Below, in pieces: positions 7,675-15,218 of a stretch of 16,707 bases of DNA. The position numbers were made by a program, and so were the translations under genes. Origin of the DNA: Deltaproteobacteria bacterium (lineage in GTDB: Bacteria > Desulfobacterota_B > Binatia > UBA9968); assembly GCA_016193385.1 (NCBI GenBank), contig JACPSF010000002.1, positions 1 to 16,707 on the forward strand, in the 5' to 3' direction. Below the pieces are notes generated by a model that was given only the letters and a program-made list of their open reading frames with translations, searched no databases and was not told the DNA's origin. The stretch's first letter is position 1, and each line of letters begins with the position of its first letter.

Positions 7675-8043
7675 ATGAACTACGCACTGTGGATCGTTCA
7701 GGGGCTGCTCGCGGCCATTTTTCTGTTTGCCGGTGGAATCAAGCTGGTCCTGCCGATCGAGGAAATGACAAAGCAGGTGCCGCTGCCGGGCCTGTTCCTG
7801 CGGTTCATCGCCGTGTGCGAGGTGCTCGGCGCACTCGGCCTGATCCTCCCCGGGCTCCTGCGCATTCGGCCCGGCCTGACGCCCCTGGCCGCCGCCGGCC
7901 TGGTGATCATCATGATCGGTGCGACGGTGGTCACGCTGATGAGCGGTGATATCGCGATGGCGCTGATCCCGCTGGTGGTGGGGCTCCTCTCGGCGTTCGT
8001 CGCCTACGGCCGCTGGCGGCTGGCGCCGCATCAAAAGAAATGA
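7675..8043 (+). CDS. DoxX-like membrane protein, 122 aa
   Basis: Four predicted membrane helices (about residues 4-25, 46-66, 71-93 and 97-115). The DoxX-type opening is WIVQGLLAAIFLFAGGIKLV, followed by a charged loop and a second helix FIAVCEVLGALGLILPGLL. Start ATG follows CACGGAGGAAAACGATC. DoxX-like proteins are often next to GFA, DUF1428 and other small stress genes in soil bacteria, as here. Membrane redox or thiol roles have been proposed for some relatives, but none can be read from this sequence. The 76 bases before it contain nothing else. Confidence 0.85.
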   Translation: MNYALWIVQGLLAAIFLFAGGIKLVLPIEEMTKQVPLPGLFLRFIAVCEVLGALGLILPGLLRIRPGLTPLAAAGLVIIMIGATVVTLMSGDIAMALIPLVVGLLSAFVAYGRWRLAPHQKK

Positions 8044-8077
8044 AGTAATAAGACAGAACAAGCACTACGGAGGATCT

Positions 8078-8437
8078 ATGCGCTACGTTGACGGCTACGT
8101 ATTACCGATACCTAAGAAAAAACTGCAGCTCTACCGGCGGATCGCCCGAAAAGCCGGAAAAATCTGGCACGAGCGCGGCGCCCTCCAGTACGTGGAGAGC
8201 GCCGGCGACGATCTCAAGCCGAAGTGGGGGGCTTTGTTCCCACGAATGGTCGGGACCAAAACGGGAGAGACGGTGGTGTTCGCCTGGATCGTGTTCAAGT
8301 CACGGGCGCATCGCGATCGGGTCAACGCCAGGGTGATGAAGGACCCGCGCCTCGCAAAGATGATGGATCCGAAGGCGATGCCCTTCGACGTCAAACGCAT
8401 GGCCTACGGCGGATTCAGGGTGATGATCGACCTTTAG
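8078..8437 (+). CDS. DUF1428 family protein, 119 aa
   Basis: Dimeric alpha/beta-barrel-like small protein of unknown function. Motifs are MRYVDGYVLPIPKKKL at the start, YRRIARKAGKIWHERGALQY, then ETVVFAWIVFKSRAHRDRVN and the family end DPKAMPFDVKRMAYGGF. Full length for the family. Start has ACGGAGGATCT upstream. Last gene of the plus-strand accessory cassette. Confidence 0.93.
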   Translation: MRYVDGYVLPIPKKKLQLYRRIARKAGKIWHERGALQYVESAGDDLKPKWGALFPRMVGTKTGETVVFAWIVFKSRAHRDRVNARVMKDPRLAKMMDPKAMPFDVKRMAYGGFRVMIDL

Positions 8438-8719
8438 AGGCTCTATTACGCGAGAAGCGCTTGCGCGCTCGCGTCGCACATCGCAGGCGGGCACCGATTA
8501 CGAAGTCTCACGAACATTTGGGGTCAAGCCTGAGTCTGAGATCATGAAGTCGAGTAGAGCGATGGTGCATGAACGCAACTCCCTTGGCCAATTTAGCTTG
8601 CATTGCAACCGCAAGCTGCGCATTGTCGATTAAGCGCCTGCGCCAAAGCGCCCAAGAGTTACTCATGTTTCCATCGCCCCCTCTAAAATTCCGTACGGCG
8701 AGTTTTCCCCAGTACGGCT
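8438..8719. other. Convergent intergenic region without a convincing gene
   Basis: About 280 bases between DUF1428 and the end of the sigma gene. It contains an imperfect hairpin GCGAG...CTCGC just after DUF1428 (about 8450-8473) without a T-run. A plus-strand open frame from 8569 has no ribosome-binding site and crosses the end of the sigma gene, so I do not call it. Confidence 0.5.
8691..8717 (-). terminator. Possible terminator after the sigma gene
   Basis: Reading the minus strand, CCGTAC and GTACGG form a 6-bp stem around a 15-base loop immediately after the sigma-factor stop, followed by AATTTT. The stem is short and the loop large, so the call is weak. Confidence 0.35.
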
Positions 8720-10044
8720 TCAAGCAAGGGACTGCTCAGCTCCGGCTCTTTGAGCGGTCACACGGAGTCTTTCAAAGGCCCTATGCTCGATTTGTCGGAC
8801 CCGCTCTCTCGTGATTGAATATTTCTCCCCTACTTCCTCCAACGTATGCTCGTGAGCTTCGCCGATTCCAAAGCGGGTGCGAAGCATTGCCTCTTCCCTG
8901 CGCGGCAGAGCGGCGAGGGCCTTGGCAACATGAGCACGGACCTCAGCCTGTACAGCCGTATCGAATGGCTGTGCGCTCCGCCTATTTTCGACAAACTGAG
9001 CCAGGTGGCCCTCCTCCCCCACAGGGGCCTCAAGAGAGATGGGCTTTCTCATCGCGCCGACAATTCGTAGCACTTCCTCGAGCGGCCGGCCCATTTCGGC
9101 CGCGACTTCTCTGAGCATGGGCTCTCTCCCCAGCTTCCGAAAGAGATTGTGCCGGGTCTGGCCGAGCTTGCGCCACTGCTCCATAACGGTGGTCGGAACC
9201 CGAATGATCCATGCCGATTCGATGGCGCCCTGTCTGACAAACAGGCGAATCCACCACCACGCATAAGTGGAAAAGCGAAGCCCAAGTCGCGGGTCGAATT
9301 TTTCCGCCGCCCTTAGAAGCCCGATGTTTCCATCCTGGATCAGATCCAGGAGCGGGAGGCCAAGCCGCGAGAACTTCCTTGAGAAAGAGCCGAAGAACGG
9401 TCTACGCCCGAAGAGGCTTGCGCCTCGACCAATTTCTCTTGGCCTTCTCTCATCTGCTTGATCAAATCGCTCTCCCGCTCATGAGTCAGACGGGGGATGG
9501 ACGCCACTTCTTGAAGGTAGAGAGTCAGTGCATCCGGTCCTTCTTCAGCCTCAGGCCTAGCTCTCGCCTGCTCCTGTTTTTCCCCCACTTCGGCGACAGG
9601 GATGGCGCCGGTTTTTGCGGGAAAAGGGTTTTGTGTGAGCCGGGCGGGGTGCTCGAAACCTTGCTCCGTAAGCCTCTTCTGCTTCCAACGGAGCAGTCCC
9701 TGACGAAGGTATTTGGGATTGATCCCCAAGTGCTCGCAAATACTCACGAAGGAGAAAATTTCGTCATTCCTATCGTCCAAGATCCAATCCTCAGCTTTGC
9801 GGAAGATTTTTCTTCCTTTCTGGTCGCGAGCGGAGACATGCTTCTGAAAGGAGGAAACCGCATCTTCGAGAACGGCGAACATGAGGCTCAGCTCCGGGTG
9901 AAGCTCGATTCTCCTCCGAACGCTCTCGTCATATTCCCCTATCGGGTCCACAGGGTCAAAGAAGGCTTCTTCCCTCGTAGCACCGATACCGCGGACGCCG
10001 ATGTCAGCCTCGTGGGCGAAATGCTCCCAGCGCTTTTCGTTCAT
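8720..10044 (-). pseudogene. Sigma-70-family factor with HTH-like N-terminal domain, frameshifted
   Basis: Start ATG at 10044 follows AGGAGGAGAAG. Frame 1 (10044-9340) has three parts. Residues 5-28 ([20 protein letters not shown] then EEAF) look like an archease N-terminus. Residues 48-125 match the protein at 3456-3920. Near 170 begins sigma region 1.2 ([20 protein letters not shown]) to EKLVEA. The sigma then continues only in another frame: [20 protein letters not shown], region 2.3-2.4 FSTYAWWWIRLFVRQ, region 3, and region 4 ending YSITRERVRQIE (stop at 8720). The switch lies within about 9378-9420, where the spacing between LVEA and RKF is about 14 bases longer than in normal sigmas. 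No in-frame stop separates the halves over this overlap. Region 2.4 departs from the housekeeping RQAI...RIP sequence, so this is an alternative factor. An internal ATG at 9184 could give only regions 3-4. Confidence 0.85.
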
Positions 10045-10123
10045 CTTCTCCTCCTGGGGGCGCAGAAGCCCGCTGTCCACTCACCCTCACTCATCCTCGA
10101 GCAATGGGCTGGTGAGACTGTGG

Positions 10124-10139
10124 TGCAAGGGTTATGCCA
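10124..10139 (-). promoter_or_regulatory. Sigma-54 (-24/-12) promoter P2, upstream of the sigma-70-type gene
   Basis: On the minus strand TGGCATAACCCTTGCA matches TGGCACG-N4-TTGCW at all but positions 6 and 7, with exact GG-to-GC spacing. Expected start near 10113, giving a leader of about 69 bases before the ATG at 10044. It lies within a non-coding gap, oriented toward the sigma gene only. Confidence 0.82.
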
Positions 10140-10172
10140 GGTAGTTTTCCCGGCAGGTGGCAGTTCAGAGAT

Positions 10173-10230
10173 CAGGAAAATTCCTGCGGCGATTCCCGCT
10201 TTCGGGAAATTCACGCCGGCAATTCGCCGG
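10173..10230. repeat. Three evenly spaced palindromes, candidate activator sites upstream of P2
   Basis: CAGGAA-AA-TTCCTG (10173-10186), TTCCCG-CTTT-CGGGAA (10193-10208) and CCGGC-AATTC-GCCGG (10216-10230) are perfect inverted repeats. Their centres lie about 21 and 22.5 bases apart, near two helical turns. They stand 34-91 bp upstream of P2, the place for an enhancer-binding protein. Their half-sites differ in sequence, so they may not all bind one protein. The remaining gap, 10231-10308, shows nothing further. Confidence 0.5.
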
Positions 10231-10308
10231 GATGAAAAGACTGAGATGAAAAGCCAGGCTAAGAGGCCGGGGAGGTCCCGCGAGCGAAACAAAAGAAAGG
10301 TTGTTATG

Positions 10309-12708
10309 TTAGTCCGCAGCCGGTGAAGGGTAGAGCAGGTACCTCGCTCGCAGCTTGCGAAACTCCTTGAGCGAGGCCTCCCAGCGTTGCGCGATTGTTC
10401 TTGCGTCCCAACCATCTTTAATTGCCTGGAGAACCCACCGAGCCCCAATGAGCCCCAGGGTTTTTTCGATCTGGAACTCGCCTAAGTATAACCGGTAGAG
10501 CGCGCTCGCGATCTCGATCCCCAACACCGGGGCATCCAGGCCGTTGCGGTCCACCAGGGCAATCCGCACTCCGTGACAAACCTGATCTTTATATCGACCC
10601 GAAGCCGGCGTGAAGCTTGCGGGCACAAACCACACCCCTGGGATCTTCCTCCCATTCAAGTAGGTTGCCAGTTCCATGCCGTTTACCCAGGGCGCGCCAA
10701 GCAGCTCAAAAGGGGCTTCCGTTCCCCGCCCCACGCTTACGTTTGCACCTTCCACCAGTCCCACCCCGGAATACAAAGTCGCTGCCCTGAGCGTGGGCAG
10801 GTTCGGAGAGGAACGGACCCAGCGAAGACCCGTCTCATCATACCAGGCGCCGCGCCGATAGCCTCTCATTCTGACGACATGGAGGTTGGCTCCGATCTTA
10901 CCCTCGCCATTGAACATTAGAGCGAGCTCTCCCACAGTCATGCCGTGTCTCACAGGCAAGGGGAAGTAGCCGGTGAAGGATCTCAAGGCCGAGTCTAAGA
11001 TGGGTCCCTGGACCACGGAACCGTTTATGGGATTGGGCCTATCGAGCACAAAGAAGCTAAGCCTTTTTTTGGCGGCTTCCTCCATAGCGTAAGCCATAGT
11101 GCTAGCGTAGGTATAAAATCGTGCCCCGGCATCCTGAATGTCAAAGACAAGCGCGTCAAGGCCCTCAAGCATCTCTTTGGTTGGACGTCGGACATCGCCA
11201 TAAAGGCTATACACGGGCAGCTTTGTCGTTGGCTCGACGCCCGAAGCCACCTTTTCATCCGCGTCGCCATAAAGGCCATGCTCGGGGCTGAAAAGCGCGA
11301 CAAGCCTCACTGCCGGAGCCTTCATCAGCAAGTCAAGCGTGCGACGGCCCTTTGAGTCCAGGCCGGTTTGATTCGTGATTAGACCAACCCGAAGACCGGA
11401 TAGCGGCGCGAAACTTTCGGCTGCCAAAACGTCGACTCCACTTTGAAGCTCACCGTCCGGCACATCCTTTCTACCCGTAGTCGCGAGTTCAGGAAACTTG
11501 GTGGATAACGGTCGGCGGTCGAGCACCTGGTCGATCGACAACGGATCGAGCAACCCGGAAATGAATTCCCGAATATGCGCTCTTAACGGCTTCGCGTCGC
11601 CGCTACCGCGCGGATGGACTCTATGGCTTAGGATAATCACGTAGGTCTTGGAAATGGGATCGATCCATATCGATGTCCCTGTGTACCCGCCGTGCCCGTA
11701 GGAACCCACGGGAGGAAGCTCATCCCGGTTGGATACAAATGGGGCGTCGAGTTCCCAGCCGAGTCCCCACCATCTCCCCGTATCGCGACCCGAATGAGGC
11801 GCTGTCATCTGTTCGACGCTCGCCTGGCTGAGTATTCGCGTACCCCCCGCCCTGCCGCCGTCCAGCAGCGCCTGCGCGAACGACGCGAGGTCGTCAGCAG
11901 TCGAAAAAACGCCCGCATGCCCGCTGACCCCGCCCATCCTGTACGCCGTGGGATCATGAACCTCTCCCCATAACATTTTTCCGTTTCGGTACACGGTTGG
12001 AGCGATCCGATCGCGCTGCCCGGCCAAGGGTATAAAGCCGGTGTCTTTCATTCCGAGCTTAGTGAAAATGTGCCGGGTGCAGTACAGCTCAAGCGGAAGA
12101 GCGGAAACCCGCTCGACCAGCGCGCCCAATAGGATAAAGTTAATGTCGCTGTATAGAAAGCTCTTCCCAGGAGGAAACACCGACTTCTCTGCCGCGATCC
12201 GCTTGAGGACATCTCCATGTCCTGACCATGGGGATTTTAAGTCCAGCCCCGCCCTAAGGCCGCTCGAGTGACTGAGCAGGTCTCGGACCCTAATCTGGTC
12301 CTTCCCGCGGGACCCAAACTCAGGCCGATACCTCGCGACGGAATCCTCCAGATGGAGTCTTCGTTGTTCGACGAGCTGCATGACTGCAGTCGTCGTCGCG
12401 ATCACCTTGGTGAGAGAGGCGAGATCAAAGATCGTATCCTCCGTCATCGGGATTCTCTGGGGTTCCAGAGCGCGGTACCCGAATGCCCGGCGATACAGCA
12501 CCTTACCCTCATGCCCGATCAAGACCACAGCCCCGGGTATGTTCCCCAAACGAACTTCTCTGTTCACGATTTCGGCGATGGGCCGAAGGTCCCTCTCGCG
12601 CAGGTCGCTCCCCAGCGCCGGCCCCGCCTGCAACCAGAGCAAAATGGCAACCGCGATCTGATATCCGAAAGCCCGGCGCGCTCGCTGGCGATCGTTTACG
12701 ACCATCAT
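10309..12708 (-). CDS. Fused AmiE-like beta-lactamase-fold hydrolase and NamZ-like (DUF1343) muramidase, 799 aa
   Basis: Exported peptidoglycan-recycling enzyme. A signal peptide (about residues 1-33, ending GPALGS) leads to a class C beta-lactamase-fold domain (about 38-390) with S98-L-T-K101, Y186-S-D and H339-G-G. A DUF1343/NamZ domain (about 424-799) follows, with LRVGLITNQTG, FSPEHGLYG, FDIQDAGARFYTY and LDRPNPI. Known relatives: in Bacillus subtilis AmiE removes the peptide from MurNAc and NamZ (YbbC) releases terminal MurNAc, from adjacent genes. Here both are in one chain and could process muropeptide ends in sequence. Start ATG 12708 follows GAGGG. Last gene of the minus-strand envelope operon, 20 bases after the glycoside hydrolase. 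Substrate is inferred from the families. Confidence 0.92.
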   Translation of the reverse strand: MMVVNDRQRARRAFGYQIAVAILLWLQAGPALGSDLRERDLRPIAEIVNREVRLGNIPGAVVLIGHEGKVLYRRAFGYRALEPQRIPMTEDTIFDLASLTKVIATTTAVMQLVEQRRLHLEDSVARYRPEFGSRGKDQIRVRDLLSHSSGLRAGLDLKSPWSGHGDVLKRIAAEKSVFPPGKSFLYSDINFILLGALVERVSALPLELYCTRHIFTKLGMKDTGFIPLAGQRDRIAPTVYRNGKMLWGEVHDPTAYRMGGVSGHAGVFSTADDLASFAQALLDGGRAGGTRILSQASVEQMTAPHSGRDTGRWWGLGWELDAPFVSNRDELPPVGSYGHGGYTGTSIWIDPISKTYVIILSHRVHPRGSGDAKPLRAHIREFISGLLDPLSIDQVLDRRPLSTKFPELATTGRKDVPDGELQSGVDVLAAESFAPLSGLRVGLITNQTGLDSKGRRTLDLLMKAPAVRLVALFSPEHGLYGDADEKVASGVEPTTKLPVYSLYGDVRRPTKEMLEGLDALVFDIQDAGARFYTYASTMAYAMEEAAKKRLSFFVLDRPNPINGSVVQGPILDSALRSFTGYFPLPVRHGMTVGELALMFNGEGKIGANLHVVRMRGYRRGAWYDETGLRWVRSSPNLPTLRAATLYSGVGLVEGANVSVGRGTEAPFELLGAPWVNGMELATYLNGRKIPGVWFVPASFTPASGRYKDQVCHGVRIALVDRNGLDAPVLGIEIASALYRLYLGEFQIEKTLGLIGARWVLQAIKDGWDARTIAQRWEASLKEFRKLRARYLLYPSPAAD

Positions 12709-12728
12709 CGTCTTGCCCTCACGACGCG

Positions 12729-13994
12729 TTAGCGACCAAGGCTCTTCAATCCATCAGCAGAATAGATATTTTCGGGATTCCACAGCATCCAACCGTTAGC
12801 GCCGAAGTCTTCAGCAGCCCTGATTTGCTCCCGTATCTCTCTGGCAGTAAACAGCCTCCGGTCAAAGGCGTAGTCTCTGAATGCCTGCAGCCATGGCCTG
12901 AAGCGAACAGGCGGCAGACCCGTCCTTTCCCTGGCCCGCGCAAGCGAACGATAGACAATCTCATAAGGGTGGGCGACGGGATTACTGATTCCGGGTATGC
13001 CGGCGTGAAACCCGGATGGATAGAGCATCGGCGAGAGGTAATCGAGATGCGGGGCTAGCTTTTCGAGTCTCTGCCCGATCCCCGTATCATCGAGATTCCA
13101 ACACACATAGCCGAAGATGTCTCCGGCGAGAAAGACGTTGTAAGGTGTCAGCTTTTTTCGGGCTAGCTGGAGAAATTCGGAAATGGCCCTCACCCTGGTT
13201 TCCTCCGTGTTTGGCATGGAAAAAACGAGGCCCCGCGCGTCGGGAAAACGCACATAGTCGAACTGGATCTCGTCAAAACCGTATCGGGCGGCTTCCACGG
13301 CGACCGCAATGTTGTAATCCCACACCTCCTTCTTAAAGGGGTCGGTCCACGCGAGATCTTCTCGATCGTGCCACACCGTTCCGCTCGGAGCCTTCACGGC
13401 CAGATCGGGCCTGGCCGAAGCTAGAGGATTATCTTTGAAAACGACGATTCGGGCAATAGTATATACGCCCTTTTCGTGTAAAGATCTGAGCAAGCCTTCG
13501 ATGTCTTTGACAGTGATGACCTGCTGGGCTCCCACCTGAGTAGCAAGGGGAACATCGCTCTTGTACGGGATCCTGCCCCGGTTCCCCTTGACATCTATGA
13601 CCAGCGCGTTGATCTCGGTAGTCTCCATCAGGTCGAGCGCCGATTGCCGTAACGCGCGGTCACCTATTCCATAGAAAGATAGATACAGGGCCTTCGGTGA
13701 AAAAGGCTTTAAGGCAACGTCCTGAGCCCCATCATGTCGCTGCCTCAGGTCGACCCACTCTCTTAAGTATCCGTAGGCCCTGACCCCTATGGGCGGGCCG
13801 CTCCCGCCGATTTGAAATCTTCCGTTGACGTCGGTCTGCACAACCACATCATCTAGCGTGACCAGCGCCCCCTCTATCGGCCTTCCCGTGACTGCATCGA
13901 AGATCCTACCTCGGTGCGCTGCCTCGTCAGCCGCCCCCACTAAGAAAATCAAAGCAAGCACGAGGGGGACGATAGACCTCAAGTTTTTCCGCAT
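12729..13994 (-). CDS. Putative glycoside hydrolase (DUF4015 type) with carboxypeptidase-regulatory-like domain, 421 aa
   Basis: Signal peptide (about residues 1-23) followed by a small beta-sandwich of the carboxypeptidase regulatory type (about 28-95: GRIFDAVTGRPIEGALV). A TIM-barrel-like domain (about 100-415) then carries VIDVKGNRG (132-140), YTIARIVVFKD and DEIQFDYVRFP (241-251). The last is the conserved acidic strand of the DUF4015 putative glycoside hydrolases. It ends NGWMLWNPENIYS. Probably acts on a cell-envelope or extracellular polysaccharide. ATG lies two bases after the deacetylase stop, so the two are translationally coupled. Reaction unproven in the family as far as I know. 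Confidence 0.85.
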   Translation of the reverse strand: MRKNLRSIVPLVLALIFLVGAADEAAHRGRIFDAVTGRPIEGALVTLDDVVVQTDVNGRFQIGGSGPPIGVRAYGYLREWVDLRQRHDGAQDVALKPFSPKALYLSFYGIGDRALRQSALDLMETTEINALVIDVKGNRGRIPYKSDVPLATQVGAQQVITVKDIEGLLRSLHEKGVYTIARIVVFKDNPLASARPDLAVKAPSGTVWHDREDLAWTDPFKKEVWDYNIAVAVEAARYGFDEIQFDYVRFPDARGLVFSMPNTEETRVRAISEFLQLARKKLTPYNVFLAGDIFGYVCWNLDDTGIGQRLEKLAPHLDYLSPMLYPSGFHAGIPGISNPVAHPYEIVYRSLARARERTGLPPVRFRPWLQAFRDYAFDRRLFTAREIREQIRAAEDFGANGWMLWNPENIYSADGLKSLGR

Positions 13995-13996
13995 GC

Positions 13997-14827
13997 TCAG
14001 TAACCCCGCTTCTGGTGCCTCGGGCGATCAGAGAAAAGCTCTGCAAATGCTTCTTCCTGATGCGCCTCGGTCATCAGATAGCGCGGCAGGGCCATGACGT
14101 TATCGGACAGGGTCGTATGCCGTCCTTCCAAAGTAAAAGCGGCTACATAGCCCGCCTTGATAGCCTTTTCAATAAGCTCGTCGTCAAAGAAACCAAAGGG
14201 CCACGCCAGCATATCGACATGGATTTTGAGCTTTTTTTCTAGCATCTCTTTTGATTTTCTCAACTGCATGTCGACGAGCTTTTCATATTCCTCAGAGCTC
14301 AGCCGTCGCTTTTCCTCCCTGAAGTTAGGATGCCAGTACGAATGGGACTGAACCTCAAAGAGGCCGGTCTCTTTCAATTGCCGGAGTTGCTCCCAAGTTA
14401 GGGCATAAGCAGTATTGCTTATCGCGGAGGGGTAGACAAAAAGCGTCACCGGGATACGGTACCGTTTTGCCAGCGAAAGCATATGTGTATAGACAGATCG
14501 GTGGCCATCGTCAGCCGTGATTACGACGGAGCGGGAGGGTGGGGGAAGCGCTCCGGTGAGGCGATAACGAACCAGTTGTTTGAGAGGAATGACCGTGTAG
14601 CCATGATCCCTCAGGTATCTCAACTGGGACTCAAAGAGAGAAACCGTCACCGTCATCCGATCGATGACTCCGGGCCCAAAACGATGATAGCCGAGGATAG
14701 GAATCGCAGAGCTGTTGTTCCCTGCCGCCTCGGCGTCGGGCCGGAGCACCAGAAGAAAGACACCTAGAAAGGACGCCATTAGCCATGGCCGAACACTGGC
14801 GCTCTTAAGGTGTTCGCGCCACAGCAT
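13997..14827 (-). CDS. Exported polysaccharide deacetylase (NodB/CE4 fold), 276 aa
   Basis: Metal-dependent deacetylase of N-acetylated glycans. A signal sequence or membrane anchor (about residues 14-35) leads to ILGYHRF, the metal motif TADDG (104-108; Asp pair 106-107) and the second motif SHSYWHP (H162 and H166 as metal ligands). LAWPFGFFDDELIEKAIKAG and VMALPRY near the C-terminus complete a PgaB-like N-terminal deacetylase. Length is typical of a single-domain member. Start 14827 has a poor Shine-Dalgarno, 11 bases after the previous stop, so it probably relies on coupling. Together with the downstream hydrolase and AmiE-NamZ it suggests a glycan or peptidoglycan trimming module. Confidence 0.9.
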   Translation of the reverse strand: MLWREHLKSASVRPWLMASFLGVFLLVLRPDAEAAGNNSSAIPILGYHRFGPGVIDRMTVTVSLFESQLRYLRDHGYTVIPLKQLVRYRLTGALPPPSRSVVITADDGHRSVYTHMLSLAKRYRIPVTLFVYPSAISNTAYALTWEQLRQLKETGLFEVQSHSYWHPNFREEKRRLSSEEYEKLVDMQLRKSKEMLEKKLKIHVDMLAWPFGFFDDELIEKAIKAGYVAAFTLEGRHTTLSDNVMALPRYLMTEAHQEEAFAELFSDRPRHQKRGY

Positions 14828-14838
14828 ACGCCACTAAC

Positions 14839-15198
14839 CTAAACACGTGCCAAGCGCTCTTCAGGCAACCGCTTCCCGTTTTCGGAAAAGAACGCGAAGA
14901 CTGCCTGCCGGAAGGCACAGCTTAGCAAAATATCCTCCAGGGCCAAGCTCACAAGTAGATAGGCCTCTTTTTCGTCGCTACAGAGTTCAAAGGCCGCATC
15001 GCTCAAGGCCGCTATGAGCTCTCCGACTGTCGTATCGACCCTTTCGGCTATGAGTTTCATTAAAAAGGTCCGCCTCCTGGAGTCCACAAATAGCGCAATT
15101 TTCATAGCCTCATCGGCAAACAACTCCGCTTTCGCCAAACCCCTGCCAAGCGATCTAACCGAAGTGAACTTTCTTTTGCTGAGCATTGAACCAAACAA
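14839..15198 (-). CDS. Unknown helical protein, about 119 aa
   Basis: No family recognised. I take the TTG at 15198 because GAGGAAG lies seven bases upstream; the ATG at 15186 is in frame but has no ribosome-binding site. The predicted protein is mostly alpha-helical and charged, with RGLAKAELFADEAMKIALFV, then LMKLIAERVDTTVGELIAAL and LLVSLALEDILLSCAFRQAV. It has no signal peptide or metal motif. It sits between a tiny membrane protein and the deacetylase in one transcription unit, 20 bases after the former. The real N-terminus and function are uncertain. Confidence 0.6.
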   Translation of the reverse strand: MFGSMLSKRKFTSVRSLGRGLAKAELFADEAMKIALFVDSRRRTFLMKLIAERVDTTVGELIAALSDAAFELCSDEKEAYLLVSLALEDILLSCAFRQAVFAFFSENGKRLPEERLARV

Positions 15199-15218
15199 TG
15201 CCTGACTTCCTCTAGCCG

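Noticed and set aside
6825..7676. Minus-strand open frame of 283 codons
   Set aside because: Opposes three plus-strand genes with good family motifs; composition is arginine- and histidine-rich as in shadows.
8450..8473. Hairpin after DUF1428 as an intrinsic terminator
   Set aside because: Imperfect stem and no T-run on the plus strand.
8569..8814. Plus-strand open frame of 81 codons in the convergent gap
   Set aside because: No ribosome-binding site and it overlaps the sigma 3' end. The PPLKFRTASFPQYGFK stretch resembles translated non-coding sequence I have seen near mobile elements, but no element end or transposase is visible here.
9379..10326. Plus-strand open frame of 315 codons
   Set aside because: Antisense to the sigma gene, whose domains are unmistakable on the minus strand.
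12268..12732. Plus-strand open frame of 154 codons
   Set aside because: Shadow of the AmiE-like domain; no start signals.
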